From Amia ocellicauda (lineage: Eukaryota; Chordata; Actinopteri; Amiiformes; Amiidae), in NCBI RefSeq assembly GCF_036373705.1, contig NW_027102724.1:1-64000 (forward strand): a DNA stretch of 64,000 nt, in the 5' to 3' direction. Below, in pieces: positions 9,925 to 17,906 of this stretch (within the stretch, counting starts at the first letter, position 1; each line of letters begins with the position of its first letter). The notes below the pieces were generated by a model. It was given only the letters and a program-made list of their open reading frames with translations, ran no database searches and was not told the origin of the DNA. The position numbers were made by a program, and so were the translations under genes.

Positions 9925-10773
9925 TTAGTTCAGGTCAGAGTCTGAATCAGTGGCGTAGATGTCGAATTCCTCGTCGCTGCCCCCAGCTTTAACTTCTTTA
10001 CGGAAGAAATAAGCTTTTAGCTTGCCAGCGGTTTTTCTACTCGGCTCATCCAGGTCATTGACCAGCTGCCCAAGTTTCTCTATTATAAACGGCTCCTTTT
10101 TCAGCTCCAGCAAAATCTCATCTATGATTTTCTGGACTTGTCCCGCAGTGACATGTATGTGGGAGTAAGACAACGCCTTGATTAGTGCCGGTTTCAGCCA
10201 CGGTTTGTTCAGTCTTCTGTAAAACACGTTGAAATAGAACAGGAAATAGTAACGGTCTGGTTCAAACAAACAACTGTGTCTCAACTGACTGGGGTGATTC
10301 ACTTCACACCCCCGACAGACTTCTTTCAGAGCTCGGTCGATGAGAGCACTCAGAATATACACCAGGGTGCTTTTAACCACTCTGCTTACTTGGTCACATA
10401 CCCCGGGCATAAATCCTGCGTCTTCATCACGCCCCTGGGACAGTCCGATGCTCATTGGGTCGCCTGGTGGTTTGTGGGGTGTTTCTACATCCATTGGACT
10501 GACCCCCTCCTGAGACGCACAGACGGTAGACAGTTCGGCAAAATCGAGGCCCTCCATGAGCTCCAGAGGCTGGGGATCCCCGAGACTCATTTGGACATCC
10601 ATCGCACCGCATGTTGTTTCGTCCTGAGGGACCGGGGTCTGAGGTCTTGGAGGGTAACCGCAGTCAGAGGGTTCCAGAGTGTATACAAAATCTGGGGAAT
10701 AGAACCAGGGGTGATCCCGGGTTTGAAGAGGCCTGTAGAGCCTGTCGACGTCCGCAGCTTTCGGGTAAGACAT
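9925..10773 (-). CDS. 282-residue accessory protein with Cys/His motif (unit 1)
   Basis: This protein has no assigned family. The amino-terminal third is proline-rich and acidic. The central part holds a compact Cys/His cluster, CRGCEVNHPSQLRHSCL, that could bind a metal. Predicted helices follow, and the C-terminus is very acidic (GGSDEEFDIYATDSDSDLN) with casein-kinase-like serine sites. The layout suggests a nuclear regulator. I recall similar HPSQ motifs in other fish virus-like genes but cannot verify it. It has its own CRE/TATA-like promoter just upstream. The frame is intact in units 1-3. Confidence 0.65.
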   Translation of the reverse strand: MSYPKAADVDRLYRPLQTRDHPWFYSPDFVYTLEPSDCGYPPRPQTPVPQDETTCGAMDVQMSLGDPQPLELMEGLDFAELSTVCASQEGVSPMDVETPHKPPGDPMSIGLSQGRDEDAGFMPGVCDQVSRVVKSTLVYILSALIDRALKEVCRGCEVNHPSQLRHSCLFEPDRYYFLFYFNVFYRRLNKPWLKPALIKALSYSHIHVTAGQVQKIIDEILLELKKEPFIIEKLGQLVNDLDEPSRKTAGKLKAYFFRKEVKAGGSDEEFDIYATDSDSDLN

Positions 10774-10810
10774 TCTCTTTAATTTTAAACCATGAATGAA
10801 TTGTTGCGCC

Positions 10811-10836
10811 TTTTATCCTATCTCTTCACTACGTCA
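10811..10836 (-). promoter_or_regulatory. CRE plus TATA-like promoter of the 282-residue gene (unit 1)
   Basis: On the minus strand TGACGT (10836-10831) is followed by GGATAAAA (10818-10811), about 38 nt before the ATG at 10773. The same CRE core recurs in the spacer promoter at 14468-14621. Confidence 0.5.
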
Positions 10837-10851
10837 CGACACACCGCCCTC

Positions 10852-11550
10852 TTAGAAGAGAGTAGCCCCTGAGCCGTCAGACCCCCCTCCAAAACCCCAC
10901 ACGTCGTCGGTTTTATCATCGTCGTCGTCATTCAAGGGGGATATATAATCCATAATCCAGCATATTCTCCTTCTAACCAAATCCAGTTGCGAACATTTGG
11001 TCAAGATGTCAAAACCATCATTTATACAGTTTATGACCTCTTTCAAGAACGGCCAGTCCACGGCGTCAAACATAATTTCAGTAACCTGTTTTTCTGGATC
11101 CTCCACACCCCCTTCAATAGGGTTTGTAATCAGGGTACTGCTAAACAAAACCTTACGATCTGTAGTTTGAGATAGACTCTTCACCACTCTACCGTAGTTC
11201 TGCAAGCTTTCCCATTCACACCTTTCAAAACCCTGAGTCGGAGACTCCATTTCGCATTCTCTTGGACCCTCTTGCAAGCCTTCTAGAGTCTTATCCACAA
11301 GCCCCAGATCTCTCCAGGCCATCACCTTCAACCAGTCCTCATAAGAGTATTCAATTACCGTCTCAAAAGGTTCCAACGTACCCTCCTTCTCTCCCAAAGC
11401 AAAAAGCTCCACTCCAACATAGCTGGGATCCCTTTTAAAGCGCAGGGCGACCTGCCTTTGAAAGAGTTTCCAAAGTGTCCTGATGTGCCCTTTAGCAATG
11501 CCAAACAGGTCTGTGAAAATGGCATCCTTTCGCGGCACTTCAGACGCCAT
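10852..11550 (-). CDS. 232-residue protein of unknown function (unit 1)
   Basis: I do not recognise this family. The protein begins with a basic, aromatic helix (FTDLFGIAKGHIRTLWKLFQRQVALRFKRD), has an acidic middle, a helical region with MFDAVDWPFLKEVINCINDGFDIL, and a run of aspartates before a WGFGGGSDGSG tail. The start is the ATG at 11550. The coding sequence for roughly residues 12-38 is repeated inside the neighbouring tRNA cassettes, so this gene's 5' end seeded their duplication. Confidence 0.65.
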   Translation of the reverse strand: MASEVPRKDAIFTDLFGIAKGHIRTLWKLFQRQVALRFKRDPSYVGVELFALGEKEGTLEPFETVIEYSYEDWLKVMAWRDLGLVDKTLEGLQEGPRECEMESPTQGFERCEWESLQNYGRVVKSLSQTTDRKVLFSSTLITNPIEGGVEDPEKQVTEIMFDAVDWPFLKEVINCINDGFDILTKCSQLDLVRRRICWIMDYISPLNDDDDDKTDDVWGFGGGSDGSGATLF

Positions 11551-11672
11551 CTCACAGTCTAGCCGACCTGAAATGCGAAACCTTTATCTCACAGGCTGGC
11601 CCACGGGAAACGCCTGTGTGCGTTTTACCAGCCGGCTTCGATAGGAGTTATTCGAAATACTAGGACGGGTTG

Positions 11673-11745
11673 GTTTCCGTAGTGTAGTGGCTATCACGTT
11701 TGCCTCACACGCGAAAGGTCCCCGGTTCGAAACCGGGTGGAAACA
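11673..11745 (+). tRNA. tRNA-Val (CAC), spacer 1 copy 1
   Basis: The 73-nt sequence folds as a cloverleaf: acceptor stem GTTTCCG/TGGAAAC with one G-T pair, D arm with GTG/CAC, anticodon loop CTCACAC (anticodon CAC) and T arm CCCGG-TTCGAAA-CCGGG. The B box GGTTCGAAACC is intact. No CCA is encoded. The first TTTT is 70 nt downstream (11815-11818). Confidence 0.85.
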
Positions 11746-12319
11746 ACCCGCGGTGCACGTGTGCCAGTGCCGTGTTACCCGTCCCCCATCTCTCTGCCAC
11801 AAGGGTGGCTGTCGTTTTCTCTTCCTCGGAGTGGCAAGAAATCCTGACCTTGAGAACAAACGATCGCAGAAGGGTAGCTTTGCGAGGCGCTGGAACTGAC
11901 ACTTTTAAATCGATACATGTTGTTGCTGTTACAATACGACCGTAGCAGGATCGGCGACATTGCTGTTACTCTTATGTAGTTGAAGGCGCAGTATAGCTCT
12001 GATAGTCTGTTGGTGACGGAAGACCACCAGCCGTTTGAAGAAGCCATTCAGCATCACCTTGTTGGGCTAAGTGCAGGCACTGTCAGAGCGCAGGGCGTCC
12101 TGCCTTTGAAAGAGTTTCCAAAGTGTCCTGATGTGCCCTTGAGCAATGCAAAATAGGTCAGTGAAATTAGAGACCTTTATCTCACAGGCTGGCCCACGGG
12201 AAACGCCTGTGCGCGTTTTACCAGCCTGCTTCGATGGGAGCCATTCGAAACGCCAGGACGGGTCGGTTTTACCAGCAGTCTCCAACGGTAACCGTTCTAA
12301 GCAAGAGGTGACGGTGTCA

Positions 12320-12392
12320 GTTTCCGAAGTGTAGCAGTTATCACGTTCGCCTAACGCACGAAAGGTCCCCGGTTTGAAACCGGGCGGAAACA
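12320..12392 (+). tRNA. Degenerate tRNA-Val (AAC)-like, spacer 1 copy 2
   Basis: The length is 73 nt and the acceptor stem pairs fully, but the D arm, anticodon arm and B box (GGTTTGAAACC) have substitutions, including a mismatch in the anticodon stem. The loop CTAACGC gives anticodon AAC. It is probably a decayed copy of the AAC type seen intact at 30368-30440. Confidence 0.65.
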
Positions 12393-12937
12393 GCCTGCTG
12401 TGGGCCGGCCCTTTTCGTCCTGCTTGCCCTCGTGGTTCCCCGGAGGCGGTAGGTGGCTTTTCTTCATTGGAGTGCCCGAAATTGGTGCACTCAGAGCGTC
12501 CGTCAATCGACAGGTTGAAATTGTAAATGCTGGTGTAGGCACTTTTAATTAAAATCTAATGATGATGTTATTGTTGTTGTTGTTGTTGTTCTTGTTGTCG
12601 TCGTGGTCGCCGTCATTATTATTGTTAAAGTAAAGCTACCGTAAGGTGTAGAAGGCACAATAGCTCTGTGATTGTCTGATGGTGGCACAAGACAAGCAGC
12701 AGCTGTTTGAACAAGCCATTGAGCATCACCTTGTTGGGGTAAGTGTAAGTCTTGTCATAGCTCAGGGCGTTCTTCCTTTGAAAGAGTTTCCAAAGTGTCC
12801 TGATGTGCCCTTGAGCAATGCACAATAGGTCAGTGAAAATAGAAACCTTTATCTCACAGGCTGGCCCACGGGAAACGCCTGTGTGCGTTTTACCAGCCGG
12901 CTTCGATAGGAGTTATTCGAAACACCAGGACGGGTCG

Positions 12938-13010
12938 GTTTCCGTAGTGTAGTGGCTATCACGTTTGCCTCACACGCGAAAGGTCCCCGGTTCGAAACCA
13001 GGTGGAAACA
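12938..13010 (+). tRNA. tRNA-Val (CAC), spacer 1 copy 3
   Basis: This resembles the copy at 11673, with anticodon CAC and acceptor stem intact, but it has one mismatch in the T stem. Its trailer is shortened: the first TTTT is 39 nt downstream (13049-13052). Confidence 0.75.
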
Positions 13011-14161
13011 ACCCGTCCCCCATCTCTCTGCCCCAAGGGTGGCTGTCGTTTTCTCTTCCTCGGAGTGGCAAGAAATCCTGACCTTGAGAACAAACGATGT
13101 AAGAAGGGTAGCTTTGCGAGGCGCTGGAACTGACACTTTTAAAATCGATACATGTTGTTGCTGTTACAATACGACCGTAGCAGGATCGGCGACATTGCTG
13201 TTACTCTTATGTAGTTGAAGGCGCAAAATAGCTCTGATAGTCTGGTGGTGACGGAAGACCACCAGCCGTTTGAACAAGCCATTCAGCATCACCTTGTTGG
13301 GCTAAGTGCAGGCACTGTCTGATCGCAGGGCGTCCTGCCTTTGAAAGAGTTTCCGAAGTATCCCGAAATCGGTGCACTCAGAGCGTCCGTCCGTCGACAG
13401 GATGAAATTGTAAACGCTGGTGTAGCCACTTTTAATTAAAATCTGATGATGATGATGATGATGATGTTGTTGTTCTTGTTGTTCTTGTTGTCGTCGTGGT
13501 CGCCGTCATTATTATTGTTAAAGTAAAGCAGTAGTTAGATTTGTTGCTACCGTAAGGTGTAGAAGGCACAATAGCTCTGATAGTCTGGTGGTGAAGGAAG
13601 ACCACCAGCCGTTTGAACAAGCCATTCAGCATCACCTTGTTGGGCTAAGTGCACGCACTGTCTGATCGCAGGGCGTCCTGCCTTTGAAAGAGTTTCCGAA
13701 GTATCCCGAAATCGGTGCACTCAGAGCGTCCGTCCGTCGACAGGTTGAAATTGTAAACGCTGGTGTAGCCACTTTTAATTAAAATCTGATGATGATGTTA
13801 TTGTTCTTGTTTTTCTTTTTGTCGTCGAGGTCGCCGTCATTATTATTGTTAAAGTAAAGCTACCGTAAGGTGTAGAAGGCACAATAGCTCTGTGATTGTC
13901 TGATGGTGGCACAAGACGAGCAGCAGCTGTTTGAACAAGCCAGTGAGCATCACCTTGTTGGGGTAAGTGTAAGTCTTGTCATAGCTCAGGGCGTTCTTCC
14001 TTTGAAAGAGTTTCCAAAGTGTCCTGATGTGTCCTTGAGCAATGCAAAATAGGTCAGTGAAAATAGAAACCTTTATCTCACAGGCTGGCCCACGGGAAAC
14101 ACCTGTGCGCGTTTTACCAGCCGGCTTCGATGGGAGCCATTCAAAACACCACGACATGTCG

Positions 14162-14234
14162 GTTTCCGTAGTGTAGTGGCTATCACGTTCGCCTCACACG
14201 CGAAAGGTCCCTGGTTCGAAACCGGGCGGAAACA
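14162..14234 (+). tRNA. tRNA-Val (CAC), spacer 1 copy 4, promoter-proximal
   Basis: The acceptor stem GTTTCCG/CGGAAAC is perfect, the anticodon stem TTCGC/GCGAA is perfect, and the anticodon is CAC. The T stem has one T-G pair. The trailer includes the palindrome GCACGCGTGC and the first TTTT is 61 nt downstream (14295-14298). It lies about 230 bp before the bidirectional promoter. Confidence 0.85.
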
Positions 14235-14467
14235 ACCCGCGGTGCACGCGTGCTAGTGCTTTGTTATCTGTCCCTGTAACGCGGCCGGCCATCGTTTTCT
14301 CTTCCTCGGAGTGTCAAGAAATCCTGACCTTGAGAACAAACGATCACAGAAGGGTAGCTTTGCGAGGCGCTGGAACTGACAGTTTTAAAATCGATACATG
14401 TTGTTGCTGTTACAATACGACCGTAGCAGGATCGGCGACATTGCTGTTACTCTTATGAGTAGATAGT

Positions 14468-14621
14468 AGGGTTTTATGGGCGCGGCCTATTTTGTTATGA
14501 CGTATGCCCTAAGCTTATTAATATTCCTACGTCATAATTGGGGGGCGTGATTTTAGGTAGAGTTATTTCCTTAATTATTCCTACGTCATATCCGTCAGAA
14601 AGTGTACACCCATAAAACCCT
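14468..14621. promoter_or_regulatory. Symmetric CRE/TATA-like palindrome, probable bidirectional promoter (start of unit 2)
   Basis: AGGGTTTTATGGG (14468-14480) is exactly inverted at 14609-14621. Inside it TGACGTA (14498-14504) and TACGTCA (14582-14588) are also inverted, and a further TACGTCA is at 14528-14534. Each arm thus offers a CRE core followed outward by CATAAAA, a TATA-like box, on each strand. It sits exactly between the divergent arms. It could instead be the joined ends or the replication origin of the element. Confidence 0.55.
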
Positions 14622-14739
14622 GAACAACAAGGCCGCCAATAACCTGTTGTTCTTGTTGTTCTTGTTGGTCAACTGTAGAGTGTGAATGGGTCGGCTCTTC
14701 CTGTAGTGTTTGGGGGTCTTTTTTAAATATACATGTAAT

Positions 14740-14985
14740 GGTTTAGTAAATCTAAACCGTTATAAGATCAACAAGTTCTGTTGTCTGTAATGGTCCCAGG
14801 TCTTAACAATGCCAGTTTTGAATAGTGCGTTTATCATATTCACACTGTCTCTGTCTGTCTCTCTCTCTCTCTCGCCCAATCATTTTATAAGATCAACAAG
14901 TTCTGTTGTCTGTTATGATCCCAGGTCCTAACAATGCCTGTTTTGCATAGGGTACTTATGTTATCCACACTGTATCTGGCTCTGT
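14740..14985. repeat. Hairpin and 125-bp-spaced direct repeats (unit 2)
   Basis: GGTTTAG and CTAAACC form a perfect 7-bp inverted repeat around 5 nt (14740-14758). Two imperfect direct repeats of about 100 bp follow, each beginning TATAAGATCAACAAG, at 14761 and 14886, separated by a CT-rich run. The arrangement is the same in units 3 and 4. Possible roles are replication or regulatory sites. Confidence 0.6.
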
Positions 14986-15702
14986 CTCTCCCCTCAAATT
15001 TAATTAAAAATAAAATTAAAAAAGAGGGTGTGTGTGTGGGTGTTTGTGTGTATAGGTTAATTGTTTTTGTAAAAAAAAAAAAAAAAAGCTGTGGTTATAT
15101 TTTATCTCTCACATAATGTGTTCAGTCGTTTTACTTAAATACATTCTAGGGTCTTAAAGCTCATAAGAGTTAGACTTAAGATAAGGATATGCTTTTAAGG
15201 TATTTTAGCAGTCTCAATCCCTGATGATAAGGAATCGTTTAAAAAATAAAAACAACTGATCACTCAATGCTAAATAGATCACAACACTCAAGGCTAAATC
15301 ACTCACACTATGGGTGGCGGGAGTGGGCTCAGACAACAGTACGTATGGCATGTGGTATCAAAACATTCAGAATACTTTTAACCTATATAATTTATAAGCT
15401 TTGTAAAATAAACCCAAATATCTCTTTTGCGGGGATAAACGCTGGTCTGAGTAGTTTGTGACTTGTTTAATACCAAACAAAGCATCGCTATTAAAAAAAA
15501 AAAAAAAAATCACTGTAAAAGCGCTAGTTATTTTAGATCTTTATAGTTATTTTCTTGGCTCAGGTTGTTTTTTAGCTTAGGCCAGACCAGAGCAATGCCT
15601 TACACGCAGATCCGGCATGTGGCCATCAGTATAAGTATGAAGGTCTGGTCTTCAGCTCGACAGACTCTTACTGACCTTTCGATTTAAGACTAAAGATCAA
15701 CA
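14986..15702 (+). other. AT-rich leader region without a clear gene (unit 2)
   Basis: The interval holds TG-rich and poly-A runs (near 15028, 15071 and 15490). Close to its end is an inverted repeat CCAGACC/GGTCTGG (about 15582-15650) with TATAAG between the arms. It is the likely proximal promoter and leader of the accessory region. No convincing coding frame is visible. Confidence 0.45.
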
Positions 15703-17744
15703 ATGTCCGGAAACAACATCAGCGACTTCGATTTAAATGAGTTTTTAGGCAAGTCTTCAGATTATTTTCATTGACTCAGAGCGTGTTGTGTGCATGTATT
15801 GTAAATAAGGCTATAACATCTGTTTTAAGTTCTGTAAAATTATTTTTCAGCCAGTCAACAAGAGTTAATTCCCAACGCTGAGGAGATCATCTGGAACAAC
15901 GACGGTAAGATTTTTGTGTTTGCGCTCATGGGTTCTTATGTATGGGTGTGTGTGGTTTTGAAGCGGCTCATTAGAGTTATGAAAACGTTTTAATATATAT
16001 TAATGCCGGTCTCTTTAATTACACAGAAACTATCGAAAGGCCTGTGATTAATGTCTCCGAGGATCGACCAAGAGAAGTGGTTGTCCCTAGACAGACTGTC
16101 TGCCGACCGGGTAAGAACTAAATCCCTGTTTGTTTGTATAACGTTTCTGTAAGATGTTTGAGTCCAGTTTTGTTAATTTTAAAAAATTATCCTGTCTAAC
16201 AGTATTAAGAAACGTGGTTCGAGACAACGAAAGGCCTTCCACATCGAGGGCTTGTTTCGTTTTACCTTCGAGAACCGTAACCTTTCAAGAATCTGAAAGG
16301 CCATCAGCCCCGGTATCTGATAGCTGTGAGTATATGTCTGCAGCCTGTAAGAGGTTAAAGCTTTTTATAAAGCGGTGTGGTTAAAGGTTAAACATGTCTC
16401 TTACCTTCACAGCGGTGCAAAAAGCTAAACCAGCCGAAAAAAATAAGAAACGATTATTCTGTGGAGGTAAGTAAGATCTTTCAAACTTTAATGTTTTTAA
16501 AAGGGCTTTGTTTGCCCGTTGACGGCTAATATTTAAGCGATGGGTGACCGTTTCCTGTAGGGCGGGGGGTTCTGGGAAAGATCTTTAGAAGTCCAGACAG
16601 GTCTAGGCTTGTTTCTGGGGATCGTGTTTAGAAATGACTGATTGCCGTACCGTCTGGTTAGGAAGTAAAGCCGTCCGAAAGGGTTTAGTAAGTTGTTTGA
16701 CTTATCTCCCGCTATTATACTTCTGTTTTAAAGTGGTTGTAGGAAAAGGCTTGAAGGTGTTCATTGTATTTAATATTTAAACAGATCGTGAAAACGTTTG
16801 TGAAACAGGAAGTCCCGGGATCAGGAATCGTTTACACTTGGAAGGTTCGTTTAAAAATGAAATGTTGTTGTGTGTGTGTGTGTTTTATTAACAATATTAC
16901 AGTTTTTAAAGAAACATTTAAGAAACAGTTTATTTACAGCGGCTTCTCTGTTTTACATTTATTATCAAGTCCTAATAAATATATTGTCTGTAAATAATAT
17001 TGCGTTGTAGTGAATGTCTAAGGCTATTTTCAAAGGTCTAAAAAAGCTAAAGGTTTTGAATGTCCTGGACATGTTGTTTTAAGTTTGATTTCTGTCGCCG
17101 TTTAAAGATGTAAATGTAATGTATATTTTTATTCTTCCCAAGACTCTTGGGATAGTCATTCTGTGGATGAGCTATTGAGAACAATTACCCCGTCTAAGTG
17201 GGATCAAACATCTTCCCCGGTGAGATCACCGAGAGGATCCCCCACGGTGGTCTTGGAGACCCCCCAACATCTACTCAGGCCACAGCCTTCTGGGGGTAAT
17301 TCAACACCCCAGATTCAGCCCGCCGCATTGTCGGGCGGAACAAATACAGGCATCCAACAACCTCATGGGTCGCCGTCAGTCAGGGCTGACACACCACCCA
17401 ACGACGGCCTGGTTTCAACATCGTCCCCCCAGACCCGTTTCTTGGCTACAGAAACGCGGAACAGTACCCCGCGCTTGGCCAGGGTGTCACCGCAAAGGCC
17501 TTCTTGGTCTCCGTCCATGAGTATACGCTCGCTCCCTGCCTCCTTCGACCGAGATTTACCGGAGCGACCATCCTTTGAAGCTGAGCCAGGCCACCAGCCC
17601 CCGGAGCTACTTCCTGAAGGTCGGCATGAGTTGCTACATACTTTGTTACAAAATCAAAGACTTGTGTTAGTGGGGCAAAACCTGGTGATAGAGAGCCAAA
17701 ACACCCTTATTAATACCCTTACTAACGAATTGTACCGTATTTAA
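15703..17744 (+). CDS. Multi-block accessory region, probably a spliced Ser/Pro-rich protein (unit 2)
   Basis: This region starts with ATG TCC GGA and consists of about seven short coding-like blocks separated by stretches with consensus-like donors (GTAAG, GTGAG) and pyrimidine-rich acceptors ending in AG. The last and longest block is open for about 190 codons. It is rich in proline and serine (SPVRSPRGSPTVV) and ends in a leucine-rich helix (RHELLHTLLQNQRLVLVGQN) that could form a coiled coil. I recognise no family. A disordered nuclear regulator is my inference. Adenoviruses splice their early genes; whether this element does is untested. Confidence 0.5.
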
Positions 17745-17790
17745 TGTTTTAATAGACACAAAACGCCTTACTATTGTGGGTTGTTGGAAA

Positions 17791-17804
17791 AATAAAAAAT
17801 AAAT
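17791..17804 (+). terminator. Poly(A) signals after the accessory region (unit 2)
   Basis: AATAAA occurs at 17791-17796 and again at 17799-17804, 47 nt past the last block's stop. This suggests that the accessory transcript can end before the polymerase gene. Confidence 0.45.
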
Positions 17805-17906
17805 TAAAAAATGTCCTGACTTGGTAAAAGAACTCACAAACTAAAGGATTATGAACAAGCTAGGGCCCCAAAAAGACCTTCCCGAGAGAACATCCCCGGC
17901 CCTGTT

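Larger units (their letters stand above)
1..14460. mobile_element. Element unit 1 (left part outside the window), Polinton/adintovirus-like
   Basis: This unit starts inside the polymerase gene and runs through the packaging, capsid, protease and integrase genes to the tRNA-Val spacer. It is broken, with about half a dozen interruptions spread over its core genes, somewhat more than its neighbours. By eye it is the most diverged of the four units. It has the longest tRNA spacer, with four tRNA-Val copies. Confidence 0.93.
11551..14460. repeat. tRNA-Val cassette array in the divergent spacer (unit 1)
   Basis: This 2.9 kb spacer consists of imperfect tandem cassettes. A full cassette reads, on the plus strand: a copy of the 232-residue gene's 5' part, a conserved stretch with CAGGCTGGCCCACGGG, a tRNA-Val, a GC-rich trailer, a conserved tail, and a GAT/GTT-rich simple repeat. 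Tails come in two related versions, one behind AAC-type and one behind CAC-type tRNAs. Some cassettes (about 13320-13850) lack a tRNA because a gene fragment is fused directly to the tail. Four tRNA-Val copies are present. Confidence 0.85.

Noticed and set aside
10276-10782. 168-codon plus-strand frame antisense to the 282-residue gene
   Set aside because: It is a mirror of a strongly conserved gene with its own promoter on the other strand, and it has no recognisable domain.
11584-14460. CRISPR-like array in the spacer
   Set aside because: Repeats are long, imperfect and contain tRNA genes and gene fragments; there are no short regular repeats with unique spacers, and this is eukaryotic DNA.
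14845-15090. CT-, TG- and A-rich runs as possible functional elements
   Set aside because: They look like ordinary low-complexity tracts; nothing beyond composition supports a role.
15267-15461. 64-codon frame in the leader region
   Set aside because: It lies in AT-rich, simple-repeat sequence with no domain or coding pattern.
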